Assembly: GCA_019915135.1 (NCBI GenBank)
Contig: JAHLMK010000001.1
Location: 434,001 to 498,000, forward strand
Direction: 5' to 3'
DNA from: Strobilurus pachycystidiatus
Lineage: Eukaryota > Basidiomycota > Agaricomycetes > Agaricales > Physalacriaceae
DNA length: 64,000 bases
Below, in pieces: positions 20,910 through 31,500 of this stretch; within the stretch, counting starts at the first letter, position 1, and each line of letters starts with the position of its first letter. Under the pieces are notes generated by a model that was not told the origin of the DNA, searched no databases, and saw nothing but the letters and a program-made list of their open reading frames with translations. Position numbers and translations under genes: made by a program.

Positions 20910-22079
20910 ATGACTCAGATGAATTTCCCTTTTCTCTGCGAACTTAGGTTCCGCAATCTTCACTCCAGCTTCGCCATTATTCCCGACGATGTTGCCGTGT
21001 TTCTCGAGGCTGAATTAGCGGTTGCGTCCGCTCTGGATCTTTATAGCGTACACCGCGACTTTGTGATGGTGGAACGAGAGCCCGACGGTAGCTTGGGCGA
21101 CGTGGATCATCGGGAGACGGCTTTCCATACGGATCGTCATCTTTTCTTTGGTGGACACCACGGTAACTTGGACGTTCCTACCTTGCGGTATATGGTGTAT
21201 GTGCTGGTGAGAAAATCGAGCTAGCATTCCTTGTTCGAATTTCTCTGACTATCCTCTTAGCGACGCTACAGTAACTTATGGCGACATGTTGCCCCCGTTA
21301 CTGCTCGTGGTGTGGAAAATAGCTTTTTGTCTATGTACATTCTCTGTTGGCATCTTGTGATGTCCTTCTTTCACGAGGAACCGCTTCGAGGATTGGACGG
21401 GGTTACTCTTCCCCATATCTTACCCGAGTCGATTATTCACTTGTCATTTGGTGAATTTCGAGAGAAGTTCCTAGCGGTTACCATGCGATCTTTAGTATGT
21501 TATTTTTCTTGGCTTAGAAATTCGAGATCGATTTTCTTATCACTTCATAGGAAACCGCGTTCTTTTCTACCGAACAATCATTGCCTCGGTACTTGAACAC
21601 CATAATGTCACCCGAGGACGTCGAATGGATGCGCAGCATCCCTCCCTCCACGCGAGGCATTCCAGTGTACATTCGCGAGCTGATTACTTGGATTCCACGG
21701 TTCTATGAAGACCGGGTTCTTGACCCTATGCCTGGTAGTCAAGGACTATTTCGGGATCGCGAGTTCAGTTTCTCTACTCTTCGCCAAGGTCTTAATGCTG
21801 CAGGCCCTATATATCCCACGTAAGCATTTGTTAGAAACTCGAATTCAAATTTCTGACTTCTTTCTTAACAGGCTTATCGACCAGGATTTTCCCAATATAC
21901 CTAAACGTTTTTGGGAAATTACTTGGTCAACTGCCTCTGCTGCGGACATTCGCCTCTTACAACACGTTGTAGCTTCCTTGTTGCCTGAACAACTTTATAC
22001 TTTTTATACTAGGCTGTATAATAGAGGTAACAGTCCTTTGTTTCGACACTTTTGTATAGAGCCACATTGGAGGGAGTAG
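20910..22079 (+). CDS. Gypsy cargo gene B, unknown protein of about 335 aa
   Basis: Four exons: 20910-21206, 21261-21494, 21551-21819 and 21872-22079, all with GT-AG borders. The protein is about 335 residues, aromatic-rich and apparently globular (for example WMRSIPPSTRGIPVY, FYEDRVLDPMPGSQG). I see no known domain, signal peptide or convincing membrane segment; one hydrophobic stretch (MYILCWHLVMSFF) is probably a buried helix. It follows gene A in the same direction with its own TATA-like box. All three introns contain the TCGA palindrome in some form, for example at 21517-21536. It is part of the retroelement's cargo, not host sequence, because it lies between the LTRs. Confidence 0.65.
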
Positions 22080-22343
22080 TTACATTTCTTATATGTCTCC
22101 CTTTAACTTTGAATTGTTCGTACCGAATCGTTGAAATTCAACATGTCTTTTATCCACATCAAGTTTCTACAATTCGATCTTGAATTTCTTATTTGCATCT
22201 TAATCTTTTTCGTTCTTCAAAGCGTTAGAAGCGTCAAGTAAAATTTTTAAAAGTCTACAAGAAATGCGTGTTTGTAAAAGAAAAAGTTAAAGTCCAGTAA
22301 GTAAAACTAGTCCGATTGTCTATTTTAGAAAATCGAGCTCGAA
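22080..22343. other. Convergent spacer between cargo genes B and C
   Basis: AT-rich 3' regions of two convergent genes, with a TCGAGCTCGA-type palindrome at about 22333-22343. Confidence 0.45.
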
Positions 22344-23802
22344 TCACTCCTTCGCTTTCTTCGCCTTCTTCAACTTCTTCTTCAGCTTGTCGATCTCTTC
22401 CTTTGCCTTCGTCAACTCTTCAGCCGCCTTGTCCAATTCGACATCCTTCTTGGATTTGTGCTTGAAGTAATCGTAGCGGCGCTTGGGCGGTGAACAAGTG
22501 TACCTTTTGACCCGGCAACGGTCGCAAGATACACAAGTCTTCGTCTTGACAGTGTCTGGGTGGTCCCGCTGATTCAGCATATACTCCCAAGTGCACTCTT
22601 GCCCTCGCTGCTCGCAGGTGAGACACTTGCGATCCACGTTGATCTTCTTCTGCATCGCCTTGTTGTCCAACACTTTGCCGTGCTTGTCCGCTTTGGACGG
22701 GCGGCTAGTGGAGGATTTCGGCTTTGAATTGGTCTTCGGTTTCTTGGGCTCTGGCGCTTCCTCTTCCTCCTCCACTGGGGTCGCGGCACGTTTTCGCTTT
22801 CGAATTCGTTCAGGCGCTGGCTGAGGAGAATGAGAAAGGGCCTTGGGCGTTGGCAGGGAATTCGAAGGCGAATTTCCTGGTTCGGGTTCCAACGCTTGCT
22901 TGGAAGTAGAAGCTATGGGGGTGCGCTGGATAGGGCATAAGAAAATCTCATTCAAATTGAAGATATTCAAAGTCGATTTTCTTACCGGTGTCTCAGCTCT
23001 AGCTGGCTTCCCTTTTTCTTTCTCCATCCTTGCCTTCGCTTCGGCAGACTTCAACGGAGTGGGTCGAGGTCTAGGCTTGGGCGTGGAAAGGGGTGTGGAG
23101 GATTTCGGGGTCGAGTTTCTGGTTGTCAACTCCGATTCTTGATCTTCACTGTCCGTTTCTGAGGCGGACTCGTCTTCTTCATCGTCAAAGAAAATCTTAT
23201 CTTTGTTAAGTAAGGAATTCGCGTTCGAATTTCTTTACTTACCTCTTCATTGAACACTGTAGGCCGTTCCAGAGGCCACTCTTTTTCTTCTGCGATTTCT
23301 CGCATCTGTTTCAAGACAAGTTGCGGCTAGAAGGTTTTATTAGCTTCAGTCCGAATCTTGTCTATACTTGAATCTTTACCGAGCTCAGCAAAACCTCGTA
23401 TTCTTGAACCATCCACTCAATGTCGATTTCATCTTCCCGCTCCGGTTCTCCTTGTGCAAGCGTCCAAACGAACCATAGCACGTAGGCTTCGAAAAGCAGG
23501 GCATCGACCTTTTCGATCTCGAATTCCAGTTGGAAGTCGAGCGGATTGATGGTGCTAGCATATCGAGCCGCGAATTCGTAGAAATGGTGTTTGGGCGCTA
23601 GCTTGCGCAACGAATCCGGGAAGTACCACAACTGAGCTGCAGTGGCTTGTGTGGAGAAGACGGGGACATAAATGAGGGGGTCCACATGTTTCCGGCCCAA
23701 GAACAAGAAGTTATGGCCCTTCGTGATGTTGACTCCGCCAACCCTAAGCTGTCCCTTGTTTTGAGTCTGGTCCATAGCGGCTACGATGTCTTTCATGGGC
23801 AT
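22344..23802 (-). CDS. Gypsy cargo gene C: zinc-cluster (Zn2Cys6-like) protein with coiled coil
   Basis: Four exons on the minus strand; the start is at 23802, with a TATA box about 120 bp upstream. The first exon encodes a globular domain (LRVGGVNITKGHNFLFLG .. FEIEKVDALLFEAYVLW). A basic, Pro/Ser-rich linker with nuclear-localisation-like RKRKRA follows. Near the C terminus are two CX2CX6C units, CLTCEQRGQEC and CDRCRVKRYTC, about 22 residues apart. The last 45 residues are a Lys/Glu-rich coiled coil. Two such half-clusters make the fungal Zn2Cys6 binuclear cluster, here with an unusually long spacer. A DNA-binding dimer is the likely function (inference). Cargo gene D has the same architecture, so the two are paralogues. 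Confidence 0.65.
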
Positions 23803-23917
23803 GGTGGTGGGAAGAAATTCGAGGTCGAAAAGGTGGAAATCGAAATCGAGGGTCGTAGTGCGAGTGGTAAGCGTCGTGGGGGGGGGAAAAAGAGTTTTTC
23901 AGACTCGAAGACCCAGC

Positions 23918-23924
23918 TTTTATA
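23918..23924 (-). promoter_or_regulatory. TATA box of cargo gene C
   Basis: TATAAAA on the minus strand, about 115 bp before the ATG at 23802. Confidence 0.5.
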
Positions 23925-25069
23925 CGACACCGATTATCGCTTTCCGAGTACCCGACGGTGACAACTTCTTCTGACTCGAATTTCTAAGTCCGACATGCGC
24001 AGTTGCACACGTTTATGGATCAGCGCCTTCGAACGATCTAGATTCTTGCCTATTTAGGTCATAGATCTCATCTCCAGCGCTTCCTGACCCTTCTTAAGCA
24101 CTTGATTTTGCCCCTTTATTTCTAGGCTGATTATCTTGATATTCGAGCTTGAATATCTCTTCTTTTTCTTGGTAACTTTCTCTGGTGATAGCTAAGAAAA
24201 TCGAGTATGATTTTCTTCAATTCTCTAATCTTACAGCGTATTTTGCCAATTCCTTAGTGCTTTACTAGGCTCTGAAGCTTTTCTTTTCTATGACCCTTAT
24301 GTTTCTTACTTGTCCAAATGTACCCAGGTCAAATCAAACTCGAATTGGCCCCCATCGATTTTAAACTTTCTTTACCCCATTAGACCGACAGTAAGGAATA
24401 GACCGTTTTTCACTTTGAAAAGTGATTCTGGTAGATATCGATGCCAGGATTCCAAATCTGAAGTCCGATCGTCGATTGGATCATTTTCCGCGCCAGAAAA
24501 GGCAAAATACTCCGTTTGGCCCCAAATTGACCGATTGGCTCCATCTCACTTCCTAGATCATTATAGCAGGATACGGACTGTTTCATTTGAAGCTCCCAAC
24601 ACTGAAGGAGTGTTGGGAGCTTCAAATGAAACAGTCCGTATCCTGGCAGGAAACCTTCTATGGGCCTTTTAAGGTCACTTCTTTAATATCTCTGCGTACG
24701 GCGCTCCCCAGGCTTCGTGCGAAAAAACTGAGGGGCTTATTTTTGATTTCGAACAACTTTCCAACTAAGCTCAAGTCAAACCGACCACACAATAAAGCGT
24801 TACAGTATTTCTTGATTTTTGACTTCGTTTGTACTTGTTTTTCGAAATTTCTTCGATTTTCTATCTTTTCATAGCTATTCGAACCCTTCTTTCTTATAGT
24901 GCTAAGCAAACCGAGAACGTTTTGTTTTTGGCTTATTCGAGGCTTACTGCACCCTAAGTCTGTCTAGTTCAAGAAAATCGTATATGAATTTCAACTAGGG
25001 GTAAGAAAAAGTTCAAGTCCCAATAGTAAGTCAAAGTAATCCGACTGGTAATGTCAAATCGAATTCGAT
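23925..25069. other. Spacer between cargo genes C and D
   Basis: No supported gene. It holds the perfect 37-bp hairpin at 24567-24645, an AT-rich region and the 16-bp palindrome AAATCGAATTCGATTT that begins at 25056 and overlaps the gene D stop. Confidence 0.5.
24567..24645. repeat. Perfect 37-bp hairpin palindrome
   Basis: Arms 24567-24603 and 24609-24645 are exact reverse complements with the 5-nt loop GAAGG. Its RNA would be a near-perfect hairpin of 79 nt. Confidence 0.92.
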
Positions 25070-27270
25070 TTACTCTCTTGCTCTCTTCTTCTTATCCTTA
25101 GCCAACTTCTTTTCTAACTTCTTCTTGGCCTCTTTCTCCTTCTGCAGCTCTTCTTCCAAATCCTTGATGCGTCTTTCAGCATCCCTCAGCTCGGTACCCT
25201 TGCTTTCCAACGTATCCTTCATCTTTTCGAAGGCGGGTATCTTCTTGGCTTGGTGATAGAAGAAACCACCATCGACATCGGGTGGTTGGCACATTACTCG
25301 ACGGTCATGGCAAGTGTCGCAAGAAATTCGAATCTTGACTTTGGCCGCCTGGGGTTCCCAAAGTTGCTCGTTAACCGCAACCCAAGTACATTCCCTGTGA
25401 CCCTTCAAGCAATTCGAGCACGAATTGAGGGTGTCAATTCGTTCTTGAACCTCCTTGTTAGTGTACACTGCCCCAGTACTGTCGATTTTTGTGGCCTTGG
25501 GTTCGTTCACCTTCGACTTCTTTGGACTCTTCTGCTTAGGTGGATCCTGAGTTCGATGAGAGTCGTCGTCAGTCTCCATACCCAATACTGGTCCCAAGTC
25601 GAGCTTCGCAGGGAGTTGGACTCTGGATGATGAGGCTACTGGTGGAGGGGTTGGAGGACGCGCGGGCGGAACAGTTTTCGAGCTCGATTTGCTCTTGTAC
25701 TGTCGCTTGACCTTCTTTGGTGGTGGCGGCCCACGGTCTTCTTCCTCTTCTTCTAACGTTCTGGGTTCAGTAATGAACGACAGTTCGTTATATTTCTTCG
25801 AGTGTAAGTTAGTTTATAGAAATTCGAAATCGAATTTCTACTTACTCTCTTCTTGGTCTTTTCCAACTCGCTCTTTCTAGCGTTGGCTTTCTTTGTGGTC
25901 TTCTAAATCAACCAATTAAATCTAGCTCGAATAGAACTTCGAATTCGATTTTCTTACCTCTTTCATCTCCCTTGTTGGAGCTTCTACCATTGCCTTCGCC
26001 TGGTCCTTTTGCAAGGTTTTGGGCACGGGCGCAGGTTCTTCTCTTTTTCGCATCTTCGGGACTTTATACATTTCTCTCCGGTACGAGATTGATTCAATTA
26101 CCAGGTGCCAATCCTGGTCTTCGGGTCGACGTGTGAAAGGTTCTATGTTAAGATCCTGTCTTGCGTCGAAGTCGAAGAACTCTCTAAGTCCCGAGGTTGT
26201 CGGTTCTCTGTTGAACATCTTCTTCAGACCTTCGGATATCGCCTTGTCCAGCACGTAGTAAAACGAATTTTCGATTTCGATTTTCTCGAATGTTACCGCC
26301 TGCTGTAGCGATGTCCAAAAGAATACGTCGAAGTGGTTATGCGGGGGGATCTGCTGGTTGAAGTGCTCCATGGCTACTTCGTAAATCCGCCGCTTTCCAA
26401 GCACAATGTCCCCACACACGTCATGTGAAGGTCGAATGCGGTACTTGCTGGGAAGATTTGTATTGCCGAAGTACAGGAACTTTGTTGGCGGTGTTTCGAC
26501 GGCGGGGATAGGTCGATTGGAACCCTTCCCTTTCTCCAAGGCACCATTGACAGCTTTGGCCATCAACGAATCTAGACCGGCTAGGCGCCACCAACGGCTA
26601 TTCGGGTCTGCTTTCTGGAACACTGGGTCGACTATCACTGCCGTTACCAGGTAACACCAAGACTTAGCCACATGTAGATCGCGGTTATCGATACCTTTTC
26701 GAATAAGGATTTCCTTGATCTTGTCCATGTTGCCTCGTATGAATTCCTGTCGTTCTAGTAGACTTAGGTTGAGTTTCCACCGATAGTCGACTTGGCTCGA
26801 GAACGCATAGGCATGAAGCTCTCCATTGTTCTTTGGGTTGGTCCAGAACTTTTCGATTGGCATTAGAGCCATAAGCGGGGTCTTAGTTCGAAATGTTAAC
26901 TAAGTAGAAAATCGAACTTCGATTTTCTACCTACCTCGTTTTCATGCGAACTGTCCCTTGTCTCTGGTTCCATCGCTGCGTCAACTGTCTATTGTCACAG
27001 TGATTAGCCTAATGAAAAGTCATGCTCGAATTTCTTACTCGAGCCTTTTCTTTTCCTTTTCTCGACTCTTTGTGCTGACCAGCTGGTTGCGACTAAAATC
27101 GAGTCAAGTCTTATTCGTATCTTCTCGATTTGACTTACTTCTTCAACGCTCAATCTTCCCATTCGTTTGCCCAGATCCTTTATTCTTTCAGCTCTACCTT
27201 GCCCACTTGACTGTGTAGGGATAGTTCGCTGCGAATCATAGGTCGACGTGGATGCAATAGGTTGAGGCAT
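25070..27270 (-). CDS. Gypsy cargo gene D: zinc-cluster protein with coiled coil, paralogue of C
   Basis: A minus-strand gene of about six exons from ATG 27270 to stop 25070-25072; the introns join in phase 0. The short N-terminal exons lead to a 300-residue globular exon (25922-26872: MPIEKFWTNP .. FLYFGNTNLPSKYRI .. FEKIEIENSFYYVL) that resembles the gene C domain. A Lys/Pro-rich linker follows, then two CX2CX6C units (CSNCLKGHREC and CDTCHDRRVMC), then a long Glu/Lys/Leu coiled coil ending KKRARE. The architecture fits a dimeric Zn2Cys6 DNA-binding protein. A TATATA at 27364-27369 lies about 95 bp upstream. Introns carry perfect TCGA dyads (25819-25838 and 26907-26927), a possible self-binding site. 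The spacing between half-clusters is longer than usual, so zinc binding needs testing. Confidence 0.65.
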
Positions 27271-27363
27271 TGATGAAACTCGAGTTCGAAGTGGTGCAAG
27301 CTAGCCCGGGTAATCGTAAATATGGGGACGGAAAGGAAGCAAATCGAGTTCGGTGTCCTTTCC

Positions 27364-27369
27364 TATATA
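27364..27369 (-). promoter_or_regulatory. TATA box of cargo gene D
   Basis: TATATA on the minus strand about 95 bp before the ATG at 27270. Confidence 0.45.
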
Positions 27370-27908
27370 CCCCTCTGAACGATAAATCCGAGCACCCGAC
27401 GAGCACAACTTCTTATGAGTCGATTTTCGACTCCGATTTTTCTTTTACTCTGGAAAACGCTGATCTTTGCTGTGCGCCCTGCGCCAACGTTCCTGAATCT
27501 TTCCCAATTTGGTAATCAGGTCCGCCACGCACGTTTGTCTTCGCGCTTCTTACTTACTCTGGTACCAGTATCGGTTCCTAAGCCGATCTGAGGTCCAGAT
27601 TTATTCATTTTGGGGTTTTTGGCGCATCAGATCTAGTAGATCCAAAAAATTTATTGTAATTTTCCTGTTTAATACACTATATATATCCCCTCTATTTTCT
27701 TTTGATGGTGTCCGCACCATCTAGTCTTACTCTTTAATCAACTTTCACCAAATCAACTTCGATTTGGTCGTCTGATTACCTCTCGAATTCAACATGAATT
27801 TAATCTATGTTGATTTTCTTTCTTATCTGGGACCCACAAACGTCCATATACCACTTTTTGTTTTTCTTCACAATTCCATGGGACTCTGTGGTTTTATGAT
27901 CTTCCACC
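27370..27908. other. Spacer before the tRNA-like cluster
   Basis: No supported gene; short AT-rich frames only. Confidence 0.45.
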
Positions 27909-27980
27909 GGCCATATTGTGTAGTGGTAACACATCTATCTATTGTGATAGATTTCAGTTGGTTCGAATCCACTTATGTCC
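27909..27980 (+). tRNA. tRNA-like sequence 1 (degenerate)
   Basis: 72 nt. Acceptor strands GGCCATA and TATGTCC pair at six of seven positions. The D arm is GTGT-AGTGGTA-ACAC and the anticodon-stem pair is TCTAT/ATAGA with an irregular loop. The B box is GGTTCGAATCC, with one T-stem mismatch. It lies in the Gypsy element, opposite to pol. The identity cannot be assigned. Confidence 0.45.
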
Positions 27981-28114
27981 CTATAAGTTGACTGTGTCTT
28001 CGCCTTTTTAATCGAAATTCAGCACCACCTATTCGAGTTCGAATATCCTCAGGACCTTATGATTTCATGTAATATCTGGAGCATTGTGGTCTCGGACATT
28101 TCATAAATTCTTAA

Positions 28115-28203
28115 GGCATCATGGTGTAATGGTAACATCCTCCTCGATTATTCCGGGCTTCAGTGTTGCCAGGAGGGATCTTGGTTCAAATCCAAGTGAC
28201 GCC
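28115..28203 (+). tRNA. tRNA-like sequence 2 with an enlarged anticodon loop
   Basis: 89 nt. Acceptor GGCATCA/TGACGCC (one mismatch), D arm GTGT-AATGGTA-ACAT, extended stem CCTCCT/AGGAGG, perfect T arm CTTGG-TTCAAAT-CCAAG. The anticodon loop is about 26 nt, as if an intron were present. The A and B box promoter motifs look intact. Confidence 0.5.
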
Positions 28204-28291
28204 ACTTTAGTTTGCGGCTTCGGCATCTGATCTTTTTCTTTTTCGATGGAATTTTGGCTCAGGGGATTCACCAATCCTTCTTGTACTTTAA

Positions 28292-28370
28292 GGTCATATG
28301 GTGTAATGGTCGCATCCCCCTATTCTCTTAGAATTCTAGGGGGGACTTGGGTTCGATTCCCAATATGACC
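28292..28370 (+). tRNA. tRNA-like sequence 3 (tRNA-Glu-like)
   Basis: 79 nt. Perfect 7-bp acceptor GGTCATA/TATGACC, D arm GTGT-AATGGTC-GCAT, anticodon-side stem CCCCCTA/TAGGGGG with a 14-nt loop containing CTC, perfect T arm TTGGG-TTCGATT-CCCAA. The ATGGTGTAATGG block resembles tRNA-Glu. This is the best of the three. Confidence 0.55.
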
Positions 28371-28539
28371 ATTGGGCCCCCGACTTAAAGTCGTCTTTTT
28401 ATCTTAGTAGCATACGGTACCACTGTTTGTAGAGTTATTCGATCTCGAATTGATTTTCATATTCGAGCTCGAATTTCTCAAGCACTGACCGATTACACTA
28501 CTCTTGACTTCTTAGCAATATTGAATTCGAATTGCTTTC

Positions 28540-31500
28540 TTAATCTTTTCTACCCATCTTTGACAAGTCATCTACTATTTTCTTAGCGCCTTCCTTGATT
28601 CTCTTAAGTGCTTCAAAGAATTTATGCCCCAAGAAAATAGGTTCTTTTCTTGAGTAGAACGGTATGACCCTAAATTGAGCGATTTTGTCTTTCAATACAG
28701 TGCCATCTAGTTCGCACAAGATGTAATTATTTGCAGTAGTTCTTGCCACTACAGCATATGGTCCCATGAACCTTTCTTTGAACTTTGCGTTCATTTCCTT
28801 CTCAATTCTAGTGTTTCTTACCAATACCAAATCTCCAGTATCGAATTGATAACGAGGAATGCTATTGACAAAATCATCCATGAATTTCGAAGCTGCTTTC
28901 TTCTTGTTGAGGGTAACTCGCTTCTTCATTTCTTTTACATCTTCCTTGTGCTTGATGAGCTGTTTTGCTCGATAAGCTAGTAAATCGGATGTCGATACGA
29001 TTTTATCTGGTGTATCCACTAACCAAGTTACTTCTTCCAAATCTAATGGTAGAATGGGATCGCAACCTGTTACAGCGTAAAAGGGGGACGTTCCTATGGA
29101 TCTTTTGACTGTGATTCTTTCAGCCCAAAGAATTTCATGGAGGAATTGCGGCCATTGTTCAGGATTGCCTTTGCAAACTTTGAATAGTGACTGTCTGATA
29201 TCCCAATGTCCTCTTTCTACTTTTCCGTTAGCCGTCTTGTTGTACGGCGTGATTGCAATACCCTTTATACCATACTTGTCTTCAATATAACGTATAGCTT
29301 TTAGGATTGCTGGACCATTATCGGTTACGATTTCCTTAAGACAACCCCATCTGCATAGTATGTCTTCGAATATCCATTCACCTAGCGTTTCTGAGTTTTC
29401 TACCTTCAACGCTCGAGCTTCTGGCCATCCAGTGAGTCCACACCTTGCTACGGTTACTGCGTTATAGTCTTTGTATTTATCAACCTTTGAGGAACTCGAA
29501 CCCGATTTTGGCATTCGAAACGTGTCAATATAGGCTCGCTCGAATATACCAGGTGTTGAAGTAATCACAGGTTCGGTCCTTATAAGGGTCTTTTGTCTCT
29601 TCTGGCATAGTATGCAAGTCTTCGTATACCATTTGATATCAGTGTCCAATCCAGGCCACCAAAATCTCTTCTTGACTAGCTGAAGCACTGAGTATTGGCC
29701 TTTATGTCCATTCGAGTCATGCAGTCGTTTTACAATAGCAAATCGACTCGATTTTTGTATTACTCTCTTATGTGCTCCATCCTTATCTTTCTTATATAGC
29801 TTTTCATGTCGGATAAAGAAATCTTTGCTCCACTCTTGTAATTGGGTTACTTCTGATTCCGTTAGCGACACAAATTCCTTCTCAGGATCAAGTATATAAT
29901 CTTGCATATAAGGCAAAAGAAGCTCCCAGTTAGTTTCTCGTTTACTGCGAGGTAACGCTGGGAATTCATCCATTGCTAGCCATCCTTCTAGTTCTTCAAT
30001 CGAAACTGCTCCGCTAAGAGCTAAGTCTCTTTGTTCTTTATACTTGCCAGGCCAGAAAACCGAGCTCGAATTTACAATTGTCTGAGCAAAACCTTTTCGA
30101 TTATCAATCAAATCTTTGAATGAATCGAACGGTTCCGGTTTATCTTTCAGTTCTATGTCTTCAGGTTCTTCGTACTCAAACATATGAAGAACATCTTCTT
30201 CTTCATCAATATCTGGTCTAGGAACTTGTATATCTAGTTCTGAACTGGGTCTTCTGCTTAAACCGTCTGGACCATGTACTTTACCTGGCACATGTACTAA
30301 GGTAAAGTGATACATCAAAATTTCTTCTGCCCAACGTTGTAAATTAGCATTCGCCAATGAGTCAACGTTCGACAACATTCCTTTAATGTATTTGGCATCC
30401 ACTTCGATTTTCAGCTTTCGACATCCTAGCAAGTAATATTTGCAGTGCATCAAAGCCCGATACAAGCCAAACAATTCTCTTTTCGCTTGCGAATATCTAG
30501 CTTCTCGCTCATTCAAGGTAATCGACATGAATTTCGCAAAGTACTGCTTCTTAGGTTCTTCGGGATCGAATTGCGACAGATAAAACCCTACTGCTTGATA
30601 TGAAGTATCCACAGATAGAATGATTGGAGTATCCCAGTCATATCTTAAAGGTTTTAACATGGGGCAAGTCTCTATTGCTCTTTTTAACTCGTCCATACTT
30701 GCTTGTTCTTCATCTCCCCACTTAAAGGGTATGATCTTCTTAGTCAAATAAGTCAACGGTCGAGCTTTCTTAGAGTAATCCTTAACAAACGCCCTAAAGA
30801 TTCCAGCCGTTCCTAAGAACGATCGTACTTCAGTAAGCGATTGACAAGCGGGCCAGTCTGAAATGACCTTTACTCTTTCTTCCGCTGGTTTTCTTCCATA
30901 GTATGTACATACATGTCCAACTACAGTGATTTCTTCAGCACAGATAACCGCTTTCAAACCTGAAAAAGTACCTCCAGCATATTTCATACGCTGGACAATA
31001 CGATTCATGTTACAAAAGTGTTCCCAAATGAACCGGCGGATTTTCGGGTTCGATTTGAGGGTTTCGTAAGTACCATCTGCTTGTTGATACCTGCTACTTG
31101 GTCCTTTTACTGGCACATCGTCAATATAAGGTCGTGTAAAAGCTGGTATCTCGTCTCTTAAGATGTAAGTTACATCGTCATGGAAAATCGGAACCGAATT
31201 GGTCCATCCCATAGGCAAGGTTCTTAGTCTTAATGCTCCATACGGTGTAGAAAATGTAGTCATATCGCGACTGCTAGTGGCCAACATTCTTTCATCGTAT
31301 CCTACATACAAATCTAATGTCCCTCCGCAAGACAAACCCGCAAAAGCCTCTGCTAATTCTTCAGTGGCTGGAGGTAGACCTGAGTGAGCAATGGTAACCG
31401 CGTTCAACGGTTCCAGACTATGGACTAATCTCAGTTTCTTTCCATCTTTCTTGACAACACAAAACCATCGACTTCTATACGACGAGTTCGAAGGCTCGTA

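Noticed and set aside
28115..28371. tRNA-like sequences as primers of this Gypsy element
   Set aside because: Their 3' ends do not complement the sequence after the 5' LTR.
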